DNA from: Paracoccaceae bacterium
GTDB taxonomy: Bacteria > Pseudomonadota > Alphaproteobacteria > Rhodobacterales > Rhodobacteraceae
NCBI GenBank assembly: GCA_027486345.1
Contig: JAIXPH010000036.1
Location: forward strand, 1-64,000
Direction: 5' to 3'
Length of the DNA stretch: 64,000 bases
The number at the start of each line of letters is the position of its first letter. Position 1 is the stretch's first letter. The translations under genes were made by a program, and so were the position numbers. The notes under the pieces were generated by a model that was not told where the DNA came from, made no database searches, and saw nothing but the letters and a program-made list of their open reading frames with translations. Below, piece after piece: positions 27,028-35,594 of the stretch.

Positions 27028-28707
27028 ATGACCCGCCACAACACCCGCGACATCTATCCCGCCACTGGCACCGAATTGACGGCCAAGAGCTGGCTGACAG
27101 AAGCGCCCCTCAGGATGCTGATGAACAACCTGCATCCCGATGTCGCCGAAAACCCGCATGAACTGGTGGTCTATGGCGGCATCGGCCGCGCCGCCCGCAC
27201 GTGGGAGGATTTTGACCGCATCGTCGCCTCGCTTCGGGACCTTGAGGCAGATGAGACGCTGTTGGTGCAGTCGGGCAAGCCGGTGGGCATCTTCCGCACC
27301 CATCCCGACGCGCCGCGCGTGCTGATCGCCAACTCCAACCTCGTGCCGAAATGGGCGACATGGGATCATTTCAACGAGTTGGACCGCAAGGGTCTGGCGA
27401 TGTATGGCCAGATGACCGCGGGATCGTGGATTTACATTGGAACCCAAGGCATTGTGCAGGGAACCTATGAAACCTTTGCCGAAGTCGGGCGTCAGCATTA
27501 TGGCGGCGACCTGACCGGGCGTTGGATTTTGACCGGCGGCTTGGGCGGTATGGGGGGTGCGCAACCCTTGGCCGCGGTGATGGCCGGGGCCTGCTGTCTG
27601 GCGGTGGAATGTGACGAGACGCGGATCGATTTTCGTATTCGCACGCGATACTTGGACGCCAAGGCTAGAACGTTGGACGAGGCACTGGCCCTGATCGCCG
27701 ACTGGACGGCGAAGGGCGAGGCGAAGTCGGTCGGCCTTTTGGGCAACGCGGCGGAGGTGTTTCCGGCGCTTTATGCAAGGATGCAGGCCGGGGGCCTGCG
27801 TCCCGACATGGTGACGGACCAGACCAGCGCGCATGACCCACTGCATGGCTATCTGCCCGTGGGCTGGAGCGTGGCCGAATGGCGCGCCAAGCAAGAGACC
27901 GACCCGCAGGCGGTGCAGGCGGCGGCGCGGGCCTCGATGCGGGCGCATGTGGCGGCGATGGTGGATTTCTGGAACGCGGGCGTGCCGACGCTGGATTACG
28001 GCAACAACATCCGGCAGGTCGCGCAGGATGAGGGGCTTGAGAACGCCTTCGCCTTCCCCGGCTTTGTGCCCGCCTATATCCGCCCCCTGTTCTGCCGGGG
28101 GATCGGGCCGTTCCGCTGGTGTGCGCTGTCAGGGGATCCGGCGGATATCCATGCCACCGATGCGGCGATGAAACGGCTGTTCCCCGACAACGCGCACCTG
28201 CACCGTTGGCTGGACATGGCGCAGGAGCGGATCGCGTTTCAGGGTCTGCCCGCGCGGATTTGCTGGATCGGACTTGGGGACCGGCATCGGGCGGGGCTGA
28301 TGTTCAACGAGATGGTGCGGTCGGGCGAGTTGAAGGCACCGATTGTGATCGGACGGGATCATTTGGATTCCGGTTCTGTCGCCAGCCCGAACCGCGAGAC
28401 GGAGGCGATGCTGGACGGATCAGACGCGGTCAGCGACTGGCCGCTGTTGAATGCACTGCTGAACACGGCGTCGGGGGCGACATGGGTGTCGCTGCACCAT
28501 GGCGGCGGGGTCGGCATGGGCTATTCGCAGCATTCGGGGATGGTGATCGTCGCCGATGGCACGGATGAAGCGGCCAAGCGGTTGGAGCGCGTGCTGTGGA
28601 ACGACCCGGCGACAGGCGTGATGCGGCATGCTGATGCGGGCTATGACATCGCCAAGGACTGGGCGCGGGAACAGGGGCTACGGCTGCCGGGGATTTTGGG
28701 GAACTAA
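27028..28707 (+). CDS. hutU: Urocanate hydratase HutU
   Basis: NAD-dependent second enzyme, urocanate to imidazolonepropionate. The protein has 559 residues, family length. Features are the N-terminal '[20 protein letters not shown]', NAD-binding '[13 protein letters not shown]', '[11 protein letters not shown]', and the active-site cysteine region '[10 protein letters not shown]'. The ATG at 27028 is used; a GTG at 27016 overlapping the hutH stop is the alternative. It is the last gene of hutIHU; no hutG follows, and a long hairpin lies 15 bases downstream. Confidence 0.96.
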   Translation: MTRHNTRDIYPATGTELTAKSWLTEAPLRMLMNNLHPDVAENPHELVVYGGIGRAARTWEDFDRIVASLRDLEADETLLVQSGKPVGIFRTHPDAPRVLIANSNLVPKWATWDHFNELDRKGLAMYGQMTAGSWIYIGTQGIVQGTYETFAEVGRQHYGGDLTGRWILTGGLGGMGGAQPLAAVMAGACCLAVECDETRIDFRIRTRYLDAKARTLDEALALIADWTAKGEAKSVGLLGNAAEVFPALYARMQAGGLRPDMVTDQTSAHDPLHGYLPVGWSVAEWRAKQETDPQAVQAAARASMRAHVAAMVDFWNAGVPTLDYGNNIRQVAQDEGLENAFAFPGFVPAYIRPLFCRGIGPFRWCALSGDPADIHATDAAMKRLFPDNAHLHRWLDMAQERIAFQGLPARICWIGLGDRHRAGLMFNEMVRSGELKAPIVIGRDHLDSGSVASPNRETEAMLDGSDAVSDWPLLNALLNTASGATWVSLHHGGGVGMGYSQHSGMVIVADGTDEAAKRLERVLWNDPATGVMRHADAGYDIAKDWAREQGLRLPGILGN

Positions 28708-28722
28708 AGGCGTAGGGAGCAA

Positions 28723-28761
28723 GGCAAGTCCAAACTCTCCGGGGGAGAGTTTGGACTTGCC
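28723..28761. terminator. Very strong hairpin after hutU
   Basis: GGCAAGTCCAAACTCTCC and its exact complement form an 18-bp stem with a GGG loop. No T tract follows. It lies in the convergent gap with the PHP gene and may stop transcription or protect the mRNA 3' end. Confidence 0.7.
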
Positions 28762-28804
28762 GCTATAGGTCCGCGTGCAGACCGCCGGGTTGTGCGCCCC
28801 TGGG

Positions 28805-28873
28805 CGCGCAGCCCCCCGTTTAGACAATGGGTGGGGCGGGCTGCGCGCGGACCGGGACTTTGGGTCCCGGTCC
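28805..28873. terminator. Two further hairpins in the hutU/PHP convergent gap
   Basis: CGCGCAGCCC (28805-28814) pairs with GGGCTGCGCG (28838-28847) around a 23-base loop. GGACCGGGAC (28849-28858) pairs with GTCCCGGTCC (28864-28873) around TTTGG. They lie immediately downstream of the minus-strand PHP gene and probably end its transcript. Confidence 0.55.
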
Positions 28874-28899
28874 AGCCTAGCCGTCGCGCCCCGGTGCTT

Positions 28900-29850
28900 T
28901 TAGCCCCGCCGCAGGTTCTCGCCTTCTTCGCGCCACATCGGGTTGGACCAGGCCCGCTTGCCCGCGGCATCGATCACCGTGACGCGCAGCCAGGGACTGC
29001 CCAGAAGGCGCGCGAGCGGAACTTCGGTCCGGGTCATGGAATGGCCATGCACGCCCTTGGCCCCCGTCCCCCAGCCCTGAACGATCACCGACGACACGGC
29101 AGAGGATTCGACGATCATCTTGTCGCCCTCCAGCCGCACATCGCGCAATTCGGGACCTTGCGACGAATAGAAATCCCCCCGCTTCAATGCGGACAACAGC
29201 GCCTCGGGTGCGTTCGCCTGCGATTTCACCATGACCCAGCCGCCGAAATGATCGGGTTCGGAGAAATGCGCGTCGTCGGTGGCGACCATGGTCAGACGCC
29301 GCCCCTCGGTCAGCAACAGATCCGCGATGGCAAAGCCGTCCGGACGGTCGCAGCCCATGGCGCAGCCGTGGTTGTAGATTTCCACCGCATGGGCAGAGGT
29401 CACCCCCCGCGCATCGGCCAGCGTCAGGCCGGACCATTGCGGATGGGCGATGGCGACGAAGGCCCCGGCAGCGACAGCGCGGGCGGCGATCTCTTCCGCC
29501 GTCTCTTGACCCGGCTTGGGCACAAAATCCGGGCTGTCAGAGGGCGCGAAATCCGGCGGCAGACCGACGGCGAGGATGTGCCACAGCTCTCCATTCGCCA
29601 TCGCGCCGGAATGCAGTTCCGCGCCGAGGATGGTGGTGAAGCCGTCGCTGCGGAAGGGCACGGTGTCCACGATGGGATAGCCCCAGAGGCCCACGAAATG
29701 ATCGGTCAGGGCAAGGAAATCATAGCCCTCGGCGCGGTAGCGGCGGCAGACTTCCTCGGGCGAGAGCACACCGTCTGACCGGGTGGAATGGGTGTGAAGA
29801 TTGCCGCGCCAGAAGCGTCCGGGGGCGGTGAAGGCGGAAAGCGTTGTCAT
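28900..29850 (-). CDS. PHP-domain metal-dependent phosphoesterase
   Basis: The protein has 316 residues with the PHP metal-binding motifs: 'GNLHTHSTRSDGVLSPEE' near the N-terminus, 'FLALTDHF', 'AIAHPQWSG' and 'VATDDAHFSEP'. This places it with stand-alone PHP phosphoesterases; the C-terminal ~80 residues are a small beta-rich extension, as in CehA-like members. The substrate is unknown. The ATG at 29850 is preferred to the longer frame. It is divergent from the SqrR-like regulator. Confidence 0.85.
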   Translation of the reverse strand: MTTLSAFTAPGRFWRGNLHTHSTRSDGVLSPEEVCRRYRAEGYDFLALTDHFVGLWGYPIVDTVPFRSDGFTTILGAELHSGAMANGELWHILAVGLPPDFAPSDSPDFVPKPGQETAEEIAARAVAAGAFVAIAHPQWSGLTLADARGVTSAHAVEIYNHGCAMGCDRPDGFAIADLLLTEGRRLTMVATDDAHFSEPDHFGGWVMVKSQANAPEALLSALKRGDFYSSQGPELRDVRLEGDKMIVESSAVSSVIVQGWGTGAKGVHGHSMTRTEVPLARLLGSPWLRVTVIDAAGKRAWSNPMWREEGENLRRG

Positions 29851-29920
29851 GCGTCTGGTCCTGAAGGATGCCGTTCTGCCGCCGAGTCTAGCGTCAATCG
29901 GGCGCAGGGTGACGGGAAAT

Positions 29921-29940
29921 GACGACATGGGGATGTCGTC
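29921..29940. promoter_or_regulatory. Palindrome in the PHP/SqrR-like divergent region
   Basis: GACGACAT-GGGG-ATGTCGTC has 8-bp perfect arms. A second inverted repeat GACCCG-N7-CGGGTC (30015-30033) ends 7 bases before the regulator's ATG. Either may be an operator; which protein binds is unknown. Confidence 0.35.
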
Positions 29941-30040
29941 CGGGTGCGCCTCGCGTCAAAAACTGCGGCAAGGCCCCTGTCTTTGCGCTTTGCGCATGCC
30001 TATGTAACGCCGTAGACCCGCCTCAGACGGGTCAAAGCGG

Positions 30041-30388
30041 ATGACAGAGGGGCTGGCCTTGACGGGCGAAAGCGACACCACCGAACCGGCCATGGCCGTG
30101 GACGAGATGACCAGCCGGGCCACCGATGCGGCGGCCTTCCTGAAGGCCTTGGCGCATGAGGGGCGGCTGATGATCCTGTGCCACCTGTCCTCGGGCGAGA
30201 AATCGGTGACGGAGCTGGAACGGCTCTTGGATCAGCGCCAAGCCGCCGTCAGCCAGCAACTGGCGCGGCTCCGGCTGGAAGGGTTGGTCACCAGCCGCCG
30301 CGACGGCAAGGTGATCTATTACGCCATTCAGGATCAGAAGGTCAGCCGCACGGTCTCGCTGGTCTATGATATGTTCTGCAAGGGTTAA
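30041..30388 (+). CDS. ArsR-family persulfide-responsive repressor (SqrR/BigR type)
   Basis: The protein has 115 residues: winged HTH with 'ALAHEGRLMILCHLSSGEKSV' and 'QRQAAVSQQLARLRLEGLV'. It has exactly two cysteines, Cys47 and Cys113, 66 residues apart, the spacing of the redox pair in SqrR and BigR (Cys41/107 and Cys42/108). Oxidation to a tri- or tetrasulfide bridge releases these repressors from sulfide-oxidation promoters. No sqr gene adjoins it. A YeeE/YedE-sulfurtransferase cluster of the type regulated by BigR lies 9.4 kb away. Its end overlaps the convergent SDR gene. Confidence 0.85.
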   Translation: MTEGLALTGESDTTEPAMAVDEMTSRATDAAAFLKALAHEGRLMILCHLSSGEKSVTELERLLDQRQAAVSQQLARLRLEGLVTSRRDGKVIYYAIQDQKVSRTVSLVYDMFCKG

Positions 30389-31119
30389 CCCCGCCCGATA
30401 TAGGGCATGTCGCGCGCCATGATCGTCATGAAGGGCACGTTCACCTCCAGCGGCAATTCGGCCATCTGCAGCACGGCGCGGGCGACATGGGCCACGTCCA
30501 TCACCGGCTCCACCGCGATGCTGCCATTGGCCTGCGGCACCCCGGTCTGGAATTTGGCGGCCATGTCGGTCAGGGCATTGCCGATGTCGATCTGACCGCA
30601 GGCGATGTTGAAGGCCCGGCCATCCAGCCCCAGCGTCCGCGTCAGTCCGGTGACGGCGTGTTTCGACATGGTGTAAGGCACCGATCCCGGCCGCGGCACA
30701 TGGGCGCTGATCGAGCCGTTGTTGATGATCCGGCCCCCTTGCGGGGTCTGGTGGCGCATCAGGCCAAAGGCGGCGCGGGCGGTCAGGAACATGCCGGTGA
30801 TGTTGGTCTGACAGACGGCGAGCCAATCCTCGACCGCGATCTCGTCGATCGGCTTGCCGGGGGCCGAGATGCCCGCGTTGTTGAACAGCACATCCAGATG
30901 CCCCCAGTCTGCGCGCAGTTTGGCAAAGCAGGCGTCCACATCGGCGGGGTTGCCCACATCGCCAGTCAGGATCAGCGCGGGGCGTCCCTTGGCGGTGTCC
31001 AAGAGCGCCTGCAACCGCCGGCCCATCAGGGCGACGCGCCAGCCGGCCTCAAGGAATGCGTCAGCGGTGGCACGGCCGATGCCGCTGCCCGCGCCGGTGA
31101 TCAGGATGGAACGGGTCAA
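30385..31119 (-). CDS. SDR-family oxidoreductase
   Basis: The protein has 244 residues, classical short-chain dehydrogenase: NAD(P)-binding 'ITGAGSGIGRATA' at the N-terminus, 'LFNNAGIS', catalytic Ser in 'NNGSISAHVPRPG', and 'YTMSKHAVTGLTR' with the YxxxK pair. The start is TTG at 31119, overlapping the glycosyltransferase stop as TTGA and preceded by AAGGA. It is the third gene of a coupled FkbM-glycosyltransferase-SDR operon. The substrate is unknown; membership suggests sugar or lipid modification, but this is inference. Confidence 0.88.
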   Translation of the reverse strand: MTRSILITGAGSGIGRATADAFLEAGWRVALMGRRLQALLDTAKGRPALILTGDVGNPADVDACFAKLRADWGHLDVLFNNAGISAPGKPIDEIAVEDWLAVCQTNITGMFLTARAAFGLMRHQTPQGGRIINNGSISAHVPRPGSVPYTMSKHAVTGLTRTLGLDGRAFNIACGQIDIGNALTDMAAKFQTGVPQANGSIAVEPVMDVAHVARAVLQMAELPLEVNVPFMTIMARDMPYIGRG

Positions 31120-32792
31120 AGGGTGTCCTTCACGAAGTGGTATTTGGCCAGCCACAAGAGGATACGCTCCACCCGCAGGGGATGGAAGCGCGTTGCGGCG
31201 GCAAGGTCAGAGACCCGCGCCCCGGCCTCGCCCCGGGCAGCGAGGGCTTCGGCGATTTGCAAGATGCCCGCCTCAGATTCAAACACCCGCCGGGTGCCGA
31301 TGTAGTCGCGCAGGGCGAAGGTGGTGGCGATGTCGGGGCGACCCTCCAGCGGCACGCAGCGCCAGATCCGGTCATCGGTGTCGATGCGCGTGGTGGGGAA
31401 GTCGGCAAAGATCGCCATCGGTGCCGGGGCCACCGGCAGCAAGGTGGCGGGCGTGGCGGGATGGTCCGACCCCTGCGCCCTGCCCCGGATGGCCGCGAGT
31501 TCGGCAAACAACTCCTGCATCTGCGGGATCACCACCGACCAGTCAAACAGCCCCCGCGCCCGCGCCCGTGCCGCCTGCCCCATCCGCTTGCGGCGGTCGG
31601 GGTCCGTGGCCAGCGCCGCAATCGCCTGCGACATGGCCGCCACGTCGATGCGGGTGATGGCCGAGTTTTGCGACAGATACTGGATGTAATTGTCCGTCCC
31701 GCCGAAATGGCGCTGCGCGCTCAGCACGCCATGCTCGGGCCGCGCGCCAAGGGTGGGGATTCGGATGCCGCCGTCGCCGTCCACCGTATCCTTGATGCCG
31801 TCCCAATCTGACGCGATCACCGGCAGACCCGCCGCCATCGCCTCAACGGGGGCGATGCCGAAACTTTCCTGGAGGTTGTCGATGGGAAACAGGAACATGT
31901 CCGATGCCGACAGCGCCGCAAGCCGCGCCGCCGGGCCTTCATGCGGCAGCACGTGAAAGCCGACATCGGGCATCAAGCCCGCTGCGCCCTGTTCAAACAC
32001 CTTTTTCGAATAGTCATCCGGGTAGCGGCCATAGAGGATCAGGTGCAGCTTCTTCCCCTTGGGCAGCGTCCTTTGCGCCTGATCCAGCGCGATATAGACT
32101 GGCAGCGGATCAAATTTTTCATGCGGGGTCAGACGCGCGACGATCAGGGCCGCCACATCCCCCGGCGCAATCCCAAGACGCGCGCGCAGGGCCAGTCCGG
32201 GGGCAACTTCGGGCTGGAATTCATCGCAGTCGATGCCCAAGGGCAGCACCGGGGTCTGATAGCGCGGCGGCAGGCTGGGGCCAAAGCGGGCGCGCAGGAA
32301 ATCATCGACCAGATCCAGTTGCATCCGCATCGCCGCCTGCACGGACCGCGAGGTGCAGATCACCGCGTCCCATTCCTGCGACGGGGCACTGCGCAGGTCA
32401 AACACGCCCTGCATGACCGCCTTGGTGGACATGGTGTGGGTCAGACCGCAGATCGACCATGCGGTCGCGCCGTGATGGGCCCGCCGCCACGCCTCGGGCG
32501 CGTAATTGGGGCCGGAGTAATAGATCGTGCCCACCGGGGCCATCTGATGGGGCGCATCCAGCCGCACGGCGCGCAGGGGGGCGGTGACGCCGGTCTCGCG
32601 GGCAAAGGTTTCAAACAGCCCCGCATCGGTGGGACCGTGCGAGAGCGACACGAACTCTGGCACCTCGGCCCGGCGGAACCAGCCGCGCAGGAAACTTTCC
32701 CCCGCCATGCGGCGGCCGTTCACGCCCTTGGCGGCGGGATCGAAACCATCGGCGGAAAACCAGATGGCAGCGTTGCGGTCTTGGGAAGTCAC
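31116..32792 (-). CDS. Glycosyltransferase (GT4-like) with C-terminal extension
   Basis: The protein has 558 residues. The central GT-B domain shows 'LIVARLTPHEKFD' and the donor-site 'ESFGIAPVEAMAAGLPVIAS' (E-x7-E). A ~140-residue C-terminal part after 'WSVVIPQMQELFAEL' has no obvious family. The start is GTG, overlapping the FkbM gene stop by four bases. It lies between an FkbM methyltransferase and an SDR, so a surface-glycan or glycolipid role is likely. Acceptor and sugar are unknown. Confidence 0.85.
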   Translation of the reverse strand: MTSQDRNAAIWFSADGFDPAAKGVNGRRMAGESFLRGWFRRAEVPEFVSLSHGPTDAGLFETFARETGVTAPLRAVRLDAPHQMAPVGTIYYSGPNYAPEAWRRAHHGATAWSICGLTHTMSTKAVMQGVFDLRSAPSQEWDAVICTSRSVQAAMRMQLDLVDDFLRARFGPSLPPRYQTPVLPLGIDCDEFQPEVAPGLALRARLGIAPGDVAALIVARLTPHEKFDPLPVYIALDQAQRTLPKGKKLHLILYGRYPDDYSKKVFEQGAAGLMPDVGFHVLPHEGPAARLAALSASDMFLFPIDNLQESFGIAPVEAMAAGLPVIASDWDGIKDTVDGDGGIRIPTLGARPEHGVLSAQRHFGGTDNYIQYLSQNSAITRIDVAAMSQAIAALATDPDRRKRMGQAARARARGLFDWSVVIPQMQELFAELAAIRGRAQGSDHPATPATLLPVAPAPMAIFADFPTTRIDTDDRIWRCVPLEGRPDIATTFALRDYIGTRRVFESEAGILQIAEALAARGEAGARVSDLAAATRFHPLRVERILLWLAKYHFVKDTL

Positions 32793-33613
32793 GCGTCAGT
32801 GTCCTTTCGTTCCAGCCACAGCCAGGGCGTCGGGCTGGACCGCCATTCCCACAGCAAAAGCAGCCGGTCCAGATCGCCAAGCCCCTCGGTCCAGTCGGGC
32901 AGGCCGCCGCTGTCGATCCGCCGCCCAAGGCGCGTGACACGGTGCGTGGGGGCAAAGCGCGCCACCAGACGCTCCGTGAGGCCGGGTTTCATGCCCTCAT
33001 GCACCTCCACCAGAATGTCGGCGACACGAAGGCCGGGCGCGGCGACCGGGTCCAGAAGCTGCTCTTCCGCCCCCTCGATGTCACACAGCACGAAGGTCCG
33101 CGCCGTGCGGCACAGCTCGAAATCGCGGTGCCCGATCTCACCGCCCAGAATGACGCGGTCCGAGACGCCATTGGCCGCCGCAAGCTGGGCAGCCAGCATC
33201 CGCGCCGAGGCACTGGTGTCATGGGCGAAAATCCGGCTGCCCGTCATGCGGCGCGCCAGTCCCACCGCATAATAGCCCTCGGCACAGCCGATATCGAGCA
33301 CCTGCGGATAGGCCCGGGCGATCACCGCCTCCAGCACCGGGGCAAGGCTGGCCTCATAGACCCCCAGCATCCGCGCGGCCCAAGCCCCCTCGGAGGCGGC
33401 GACTTCGTAGCGCATTCCCATGAAGGGTCCGCCCAGCACGGTGGTTCCGCTGCGCACGCGCAACGTGTTGGCCAGCACCTGCGCCCGCCATTTCGCCAAA
33501 AGTCGAAGCGTGCTGTTGAGGACATCGGGCGAGGCCTCCCGCGCCAGCAAGGCCCGCGCCCGCTCTGTCACCGTGACCGTCAGGGGCGATGGCCCCGGTT
33601 TATCCTGTGACAT
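32789..33613 (-). CDS. FkbM-like SAM methyltransferase
   Basis: The protein has 274 residues. Motif I 'VLDIGCAEGYYAVG' (about 105-118), an acidic ribose-binding residue near 'FAHDTSASA', and the FkbM-type 'CDIEGAEEQLLDP' are visible. The ATG at 33613 has a GAGGGG ribosome binding site. It is the first gene of a three-gene operon with overlapping stops and starts. The substrate is probably a sugar hydroxyl or similar, by analogy only. Confidence 0.82.
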   Translation of the reverse strand: MSQDKPGPSPLTVTVTERARALLAREASPDVLNSTLRLLAKWRAQVLANTLRVRSGTTVLGGPFMGMRYEVAASEGAWAARMLGVYEASLAPVLEAVIARAYPQVLDIGCAEGYYAVGLARRMTGSRIFAHDTSASARMLAAQLAAANGVSDRVILGGEIGHRDFELCRTARTFVLCDIEGAEEQLLDPVAAPGLRVADILVEVHEGMKPGLTERLVARFAPTHRVTRLGRRIDSGGLPDWTEGLGDLDRLLLLWEWRSSPTPWLWLERKDTDA

Positions 33614-33735
33614 GACCCCTCGTGACCCCACCAGCCCAAACCGGGCAAACCGCTTGACGTCCCGATGTTAAGCGCCGACCGCGCAACGGTCCATCCCAAA
33701 GCGGGGGCAAGCTGAGTGGTGAGCGGAAAAGGTGA

Positions 33736-33811
33736 TGGTGCCCCCAGAGGGGCTCGAACCCCCGACCCCCTGATTACAAATCAGGTGCTCTACCAGCTGA
33801 GCTATAGAGGC
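33736..33811 (-). tRNA. tRNA-Thr (anticodon TGT), CCA encoded
   Basis: On the minus strand: acceptor GCCTCTA/TGGGGGC with two G-T wobbles, D-arm TAGCTCAGCTGGTAGAGC, anticodon stem CCTGA/TCAGG around loop TTTGTAA (anticodon TGT), T-arm with GTTCGAGC, discriminator A and encoded CCA. The fold is complete. Confidence 0.95.
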
Positions 33812-33856
33812 ACAGATAGCGAAATAGCGCGGGTGGTCGCGGGGTGCAAGAGGGTC

Positions 33857-35503
33857 TCAGCCGCGGTTGGCGCGGGCGAGCAGGGCGACGGCGGCAAGGC
33901 CCACAGCCATGACCATGAGTGCGGCGGGGGCGGCCTCGCCCAGTTTCTCGAGGCTGGCGAGTTCATAGACGCGCGTGGCCAAGGTGTTGAAATTGAACGG
34001 GCGCAGCAGCAGCGTCGCGGGCAGTTCCTTGACGCAATCGACAAACACGACCAGCAACGCCGAGGCCACCGAGCCCCGCATCAGGGGCAGATAGACCGAT
34101 TGCAGCGCCCCGCCCGCCGTACGCCCCAGCGAGCGCGCGGCCAAGGGCAGCGAGGGCGACACCCGTCCCAGCGCGGAATCGACGGCTCCCTGCGCGATGC
34201 CGAAGAAGCGGACGAAATAGGCCAGGATGATCGCCCCCGCCGTGCCGGTCAGCATCAGGCCGGGGTCCCAGCCCGTCAGGGCCAGCACCGCATCGGCCAC
34301 CCGGTTGTCCAGCGCTGCCAAGGGGATCAAGAGCCCCACCGCCAGCACCGCCCCCGGCGCGGCATAGCCCAGCGTGGTCAAGGGCAGGACCACCCGGGCC
34401 GCCCCGCTGCCCGACAGGCGCAGACCATAGACCAGAAACAGCGCGGCCCCCACCGTCAGGACCGCCGCACTTCCCCCCGCCAGCAGCGTATTGGCCAGCG
34501 CGGCCCCCAGACCGGGGGCCAGCCACACCTCGGGATTGGCCAGCGCATGCCAGCCCATCATGGCGACAGGCAGGACAAAGCCCACCAGCACCGGAAAGGC
34601 GCAGGCCAGCGTGGCCGCCCAAGCCCGGCCCCCGGTCATCGCCATCGGCTCTACCGGTCTTGTGGCGCGCGAGGGGCGGTGAAACCGCGCGCGGCGGCGG
34701 CCGATCCGCTCCAGCCCCACAAGGATCAGGATCAGCGTCAGGATCACCCCGGCGATCTGCGCCGCCCCCCCGGCATTGTTGCCGTTCAGCCAGGTGGAAA
34801 ACACGCCCGTGGTCAGGGTCTGCACGCCGAAGTAGGTGACCGTGCCGAAATCGGCCACCGTCTCCATCAGCGCCAGCGCCACGCCCGTGGCCACGGCGGG
34901 ACGGGCGAGCGGCAGGCCAAGCCGGAAGAACAGCGCCCAGGGGCCAGCGCCCAGGGCGCGCGCCACCTCATAGGAACTTCCCGATTGTTCGCGGAACGCC
35001 GCGCGGGCCAGCAGGTAAACGTAAGGATACAGCGCCGCCGACAGCACCGCGATGCAGAACCCCAGCGACCGCACCTCTGGGAACCAATAGTCCCGCGCGT
35101 CCTGCCAGCCCATCGCCGCGCGCATCGCGCTCTGCAAAGGCCCCGCATATTGCAGGAAATCCACCAGCGCATAGGCCCCGACATAGGCCGGGATCGCCAA
35201 GGGGAACAACAGCAGGTGATCCAGCCATCCCCGCCCCGGAAAGCGGTACATCACCACCAGCCACGCCGTCCCCGTGCCCACCACCGCCGTGATCAGGCCC
35301 ACCCCGGCCATCAGGATCAGCGTCGTGCCGAAATAGCGCGGCAGCACGGTGGAGATCAGGTGGGGCCAGATATTCTCGGTCGGGTGAAAGGCCAGCCACA
35401 GCACCGACAGCATCGGGGCCACCACGACGGCGGCGATCAGCATCGCGCCGATCAGCCACGGGTCCGGACGGAAGCGGGCTTGTTGAGTGTTTTGCTTGGA
35501 CAT
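33857..35503 (-). CDS. Iron(III) ABC transporter permease (FbpB/SfuB type)
   Basis: The protein has 548 residues, a fused double permease with about 12 membrane helices. Each half has the binding-protein-dependent transport 'EAA' loop, e.g. 'EVARALGAGPWALFFRLGLP' and 'LAARSLGRTAGGALQSVYLP'. This arrangement is typical for ferric-ion (Fbp/Afu) importers. The ATG at 35503 is preferred to a GTG just upstream. No binding protein or ATPase gene adjoins it, so those parts must be encoded elsewhere. Ferric iron as substrate is inferred from family. Confidence 0.88.
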   Translation of the reverse strand: MSKQNTQQARFRPDPWLIGAMLIAAVVVAPMLSVLWLAFHPTENIWPHLISTVLPRYFGTTLILMAGVGLITAVVGTGTAWLVVMYRFPGRGWLDHLLLFPLAIPAYVGAYALVDFLQYAGPLQSAMRAAMGWQDARDYWFPEVRSLGFCIAVLSAALYPYVYLLARAAFREQSGSSYEVARALGAGPWALFFRLGLPLARPAVATGVALALMETVADFGTVTYFGVQTLTTGVFSTWLNGNNAGGAAQIAGVILTLILILVGLERIGRRRARFHRPSRATRPVEPMAMTGGRAWAATLACAFPVLVGFVLPVAMMGWHALANPEVWLAPGLGAALANTLLAGGSAAVLTVGAALFLVYGLRLSGSGAARVVLPLTTLGYAAPGAVLAVGLLIPLAALDNRVADAVLALTGWDPGLMLTGTAGAIILAYFVRFFGIAQGAVDSALGRVSPSLPLAARSLGRTAGGALQSVYLPLMRGSVASALLVVFVDCVKELPATLLLRPFNFNTLATRVYELASLEKLGEAAPAALMVMAVGLAAVALLARANRG

Positions 35504-35594
35504 CACCGCGCGGGCTTAGCCGAAAGCGGTTTCCCTGTCCAGAAAAGCCCGTATAGTCCGGCCTGTAAGTCAGCAGGAAAAGCAGTTCCGGTTC

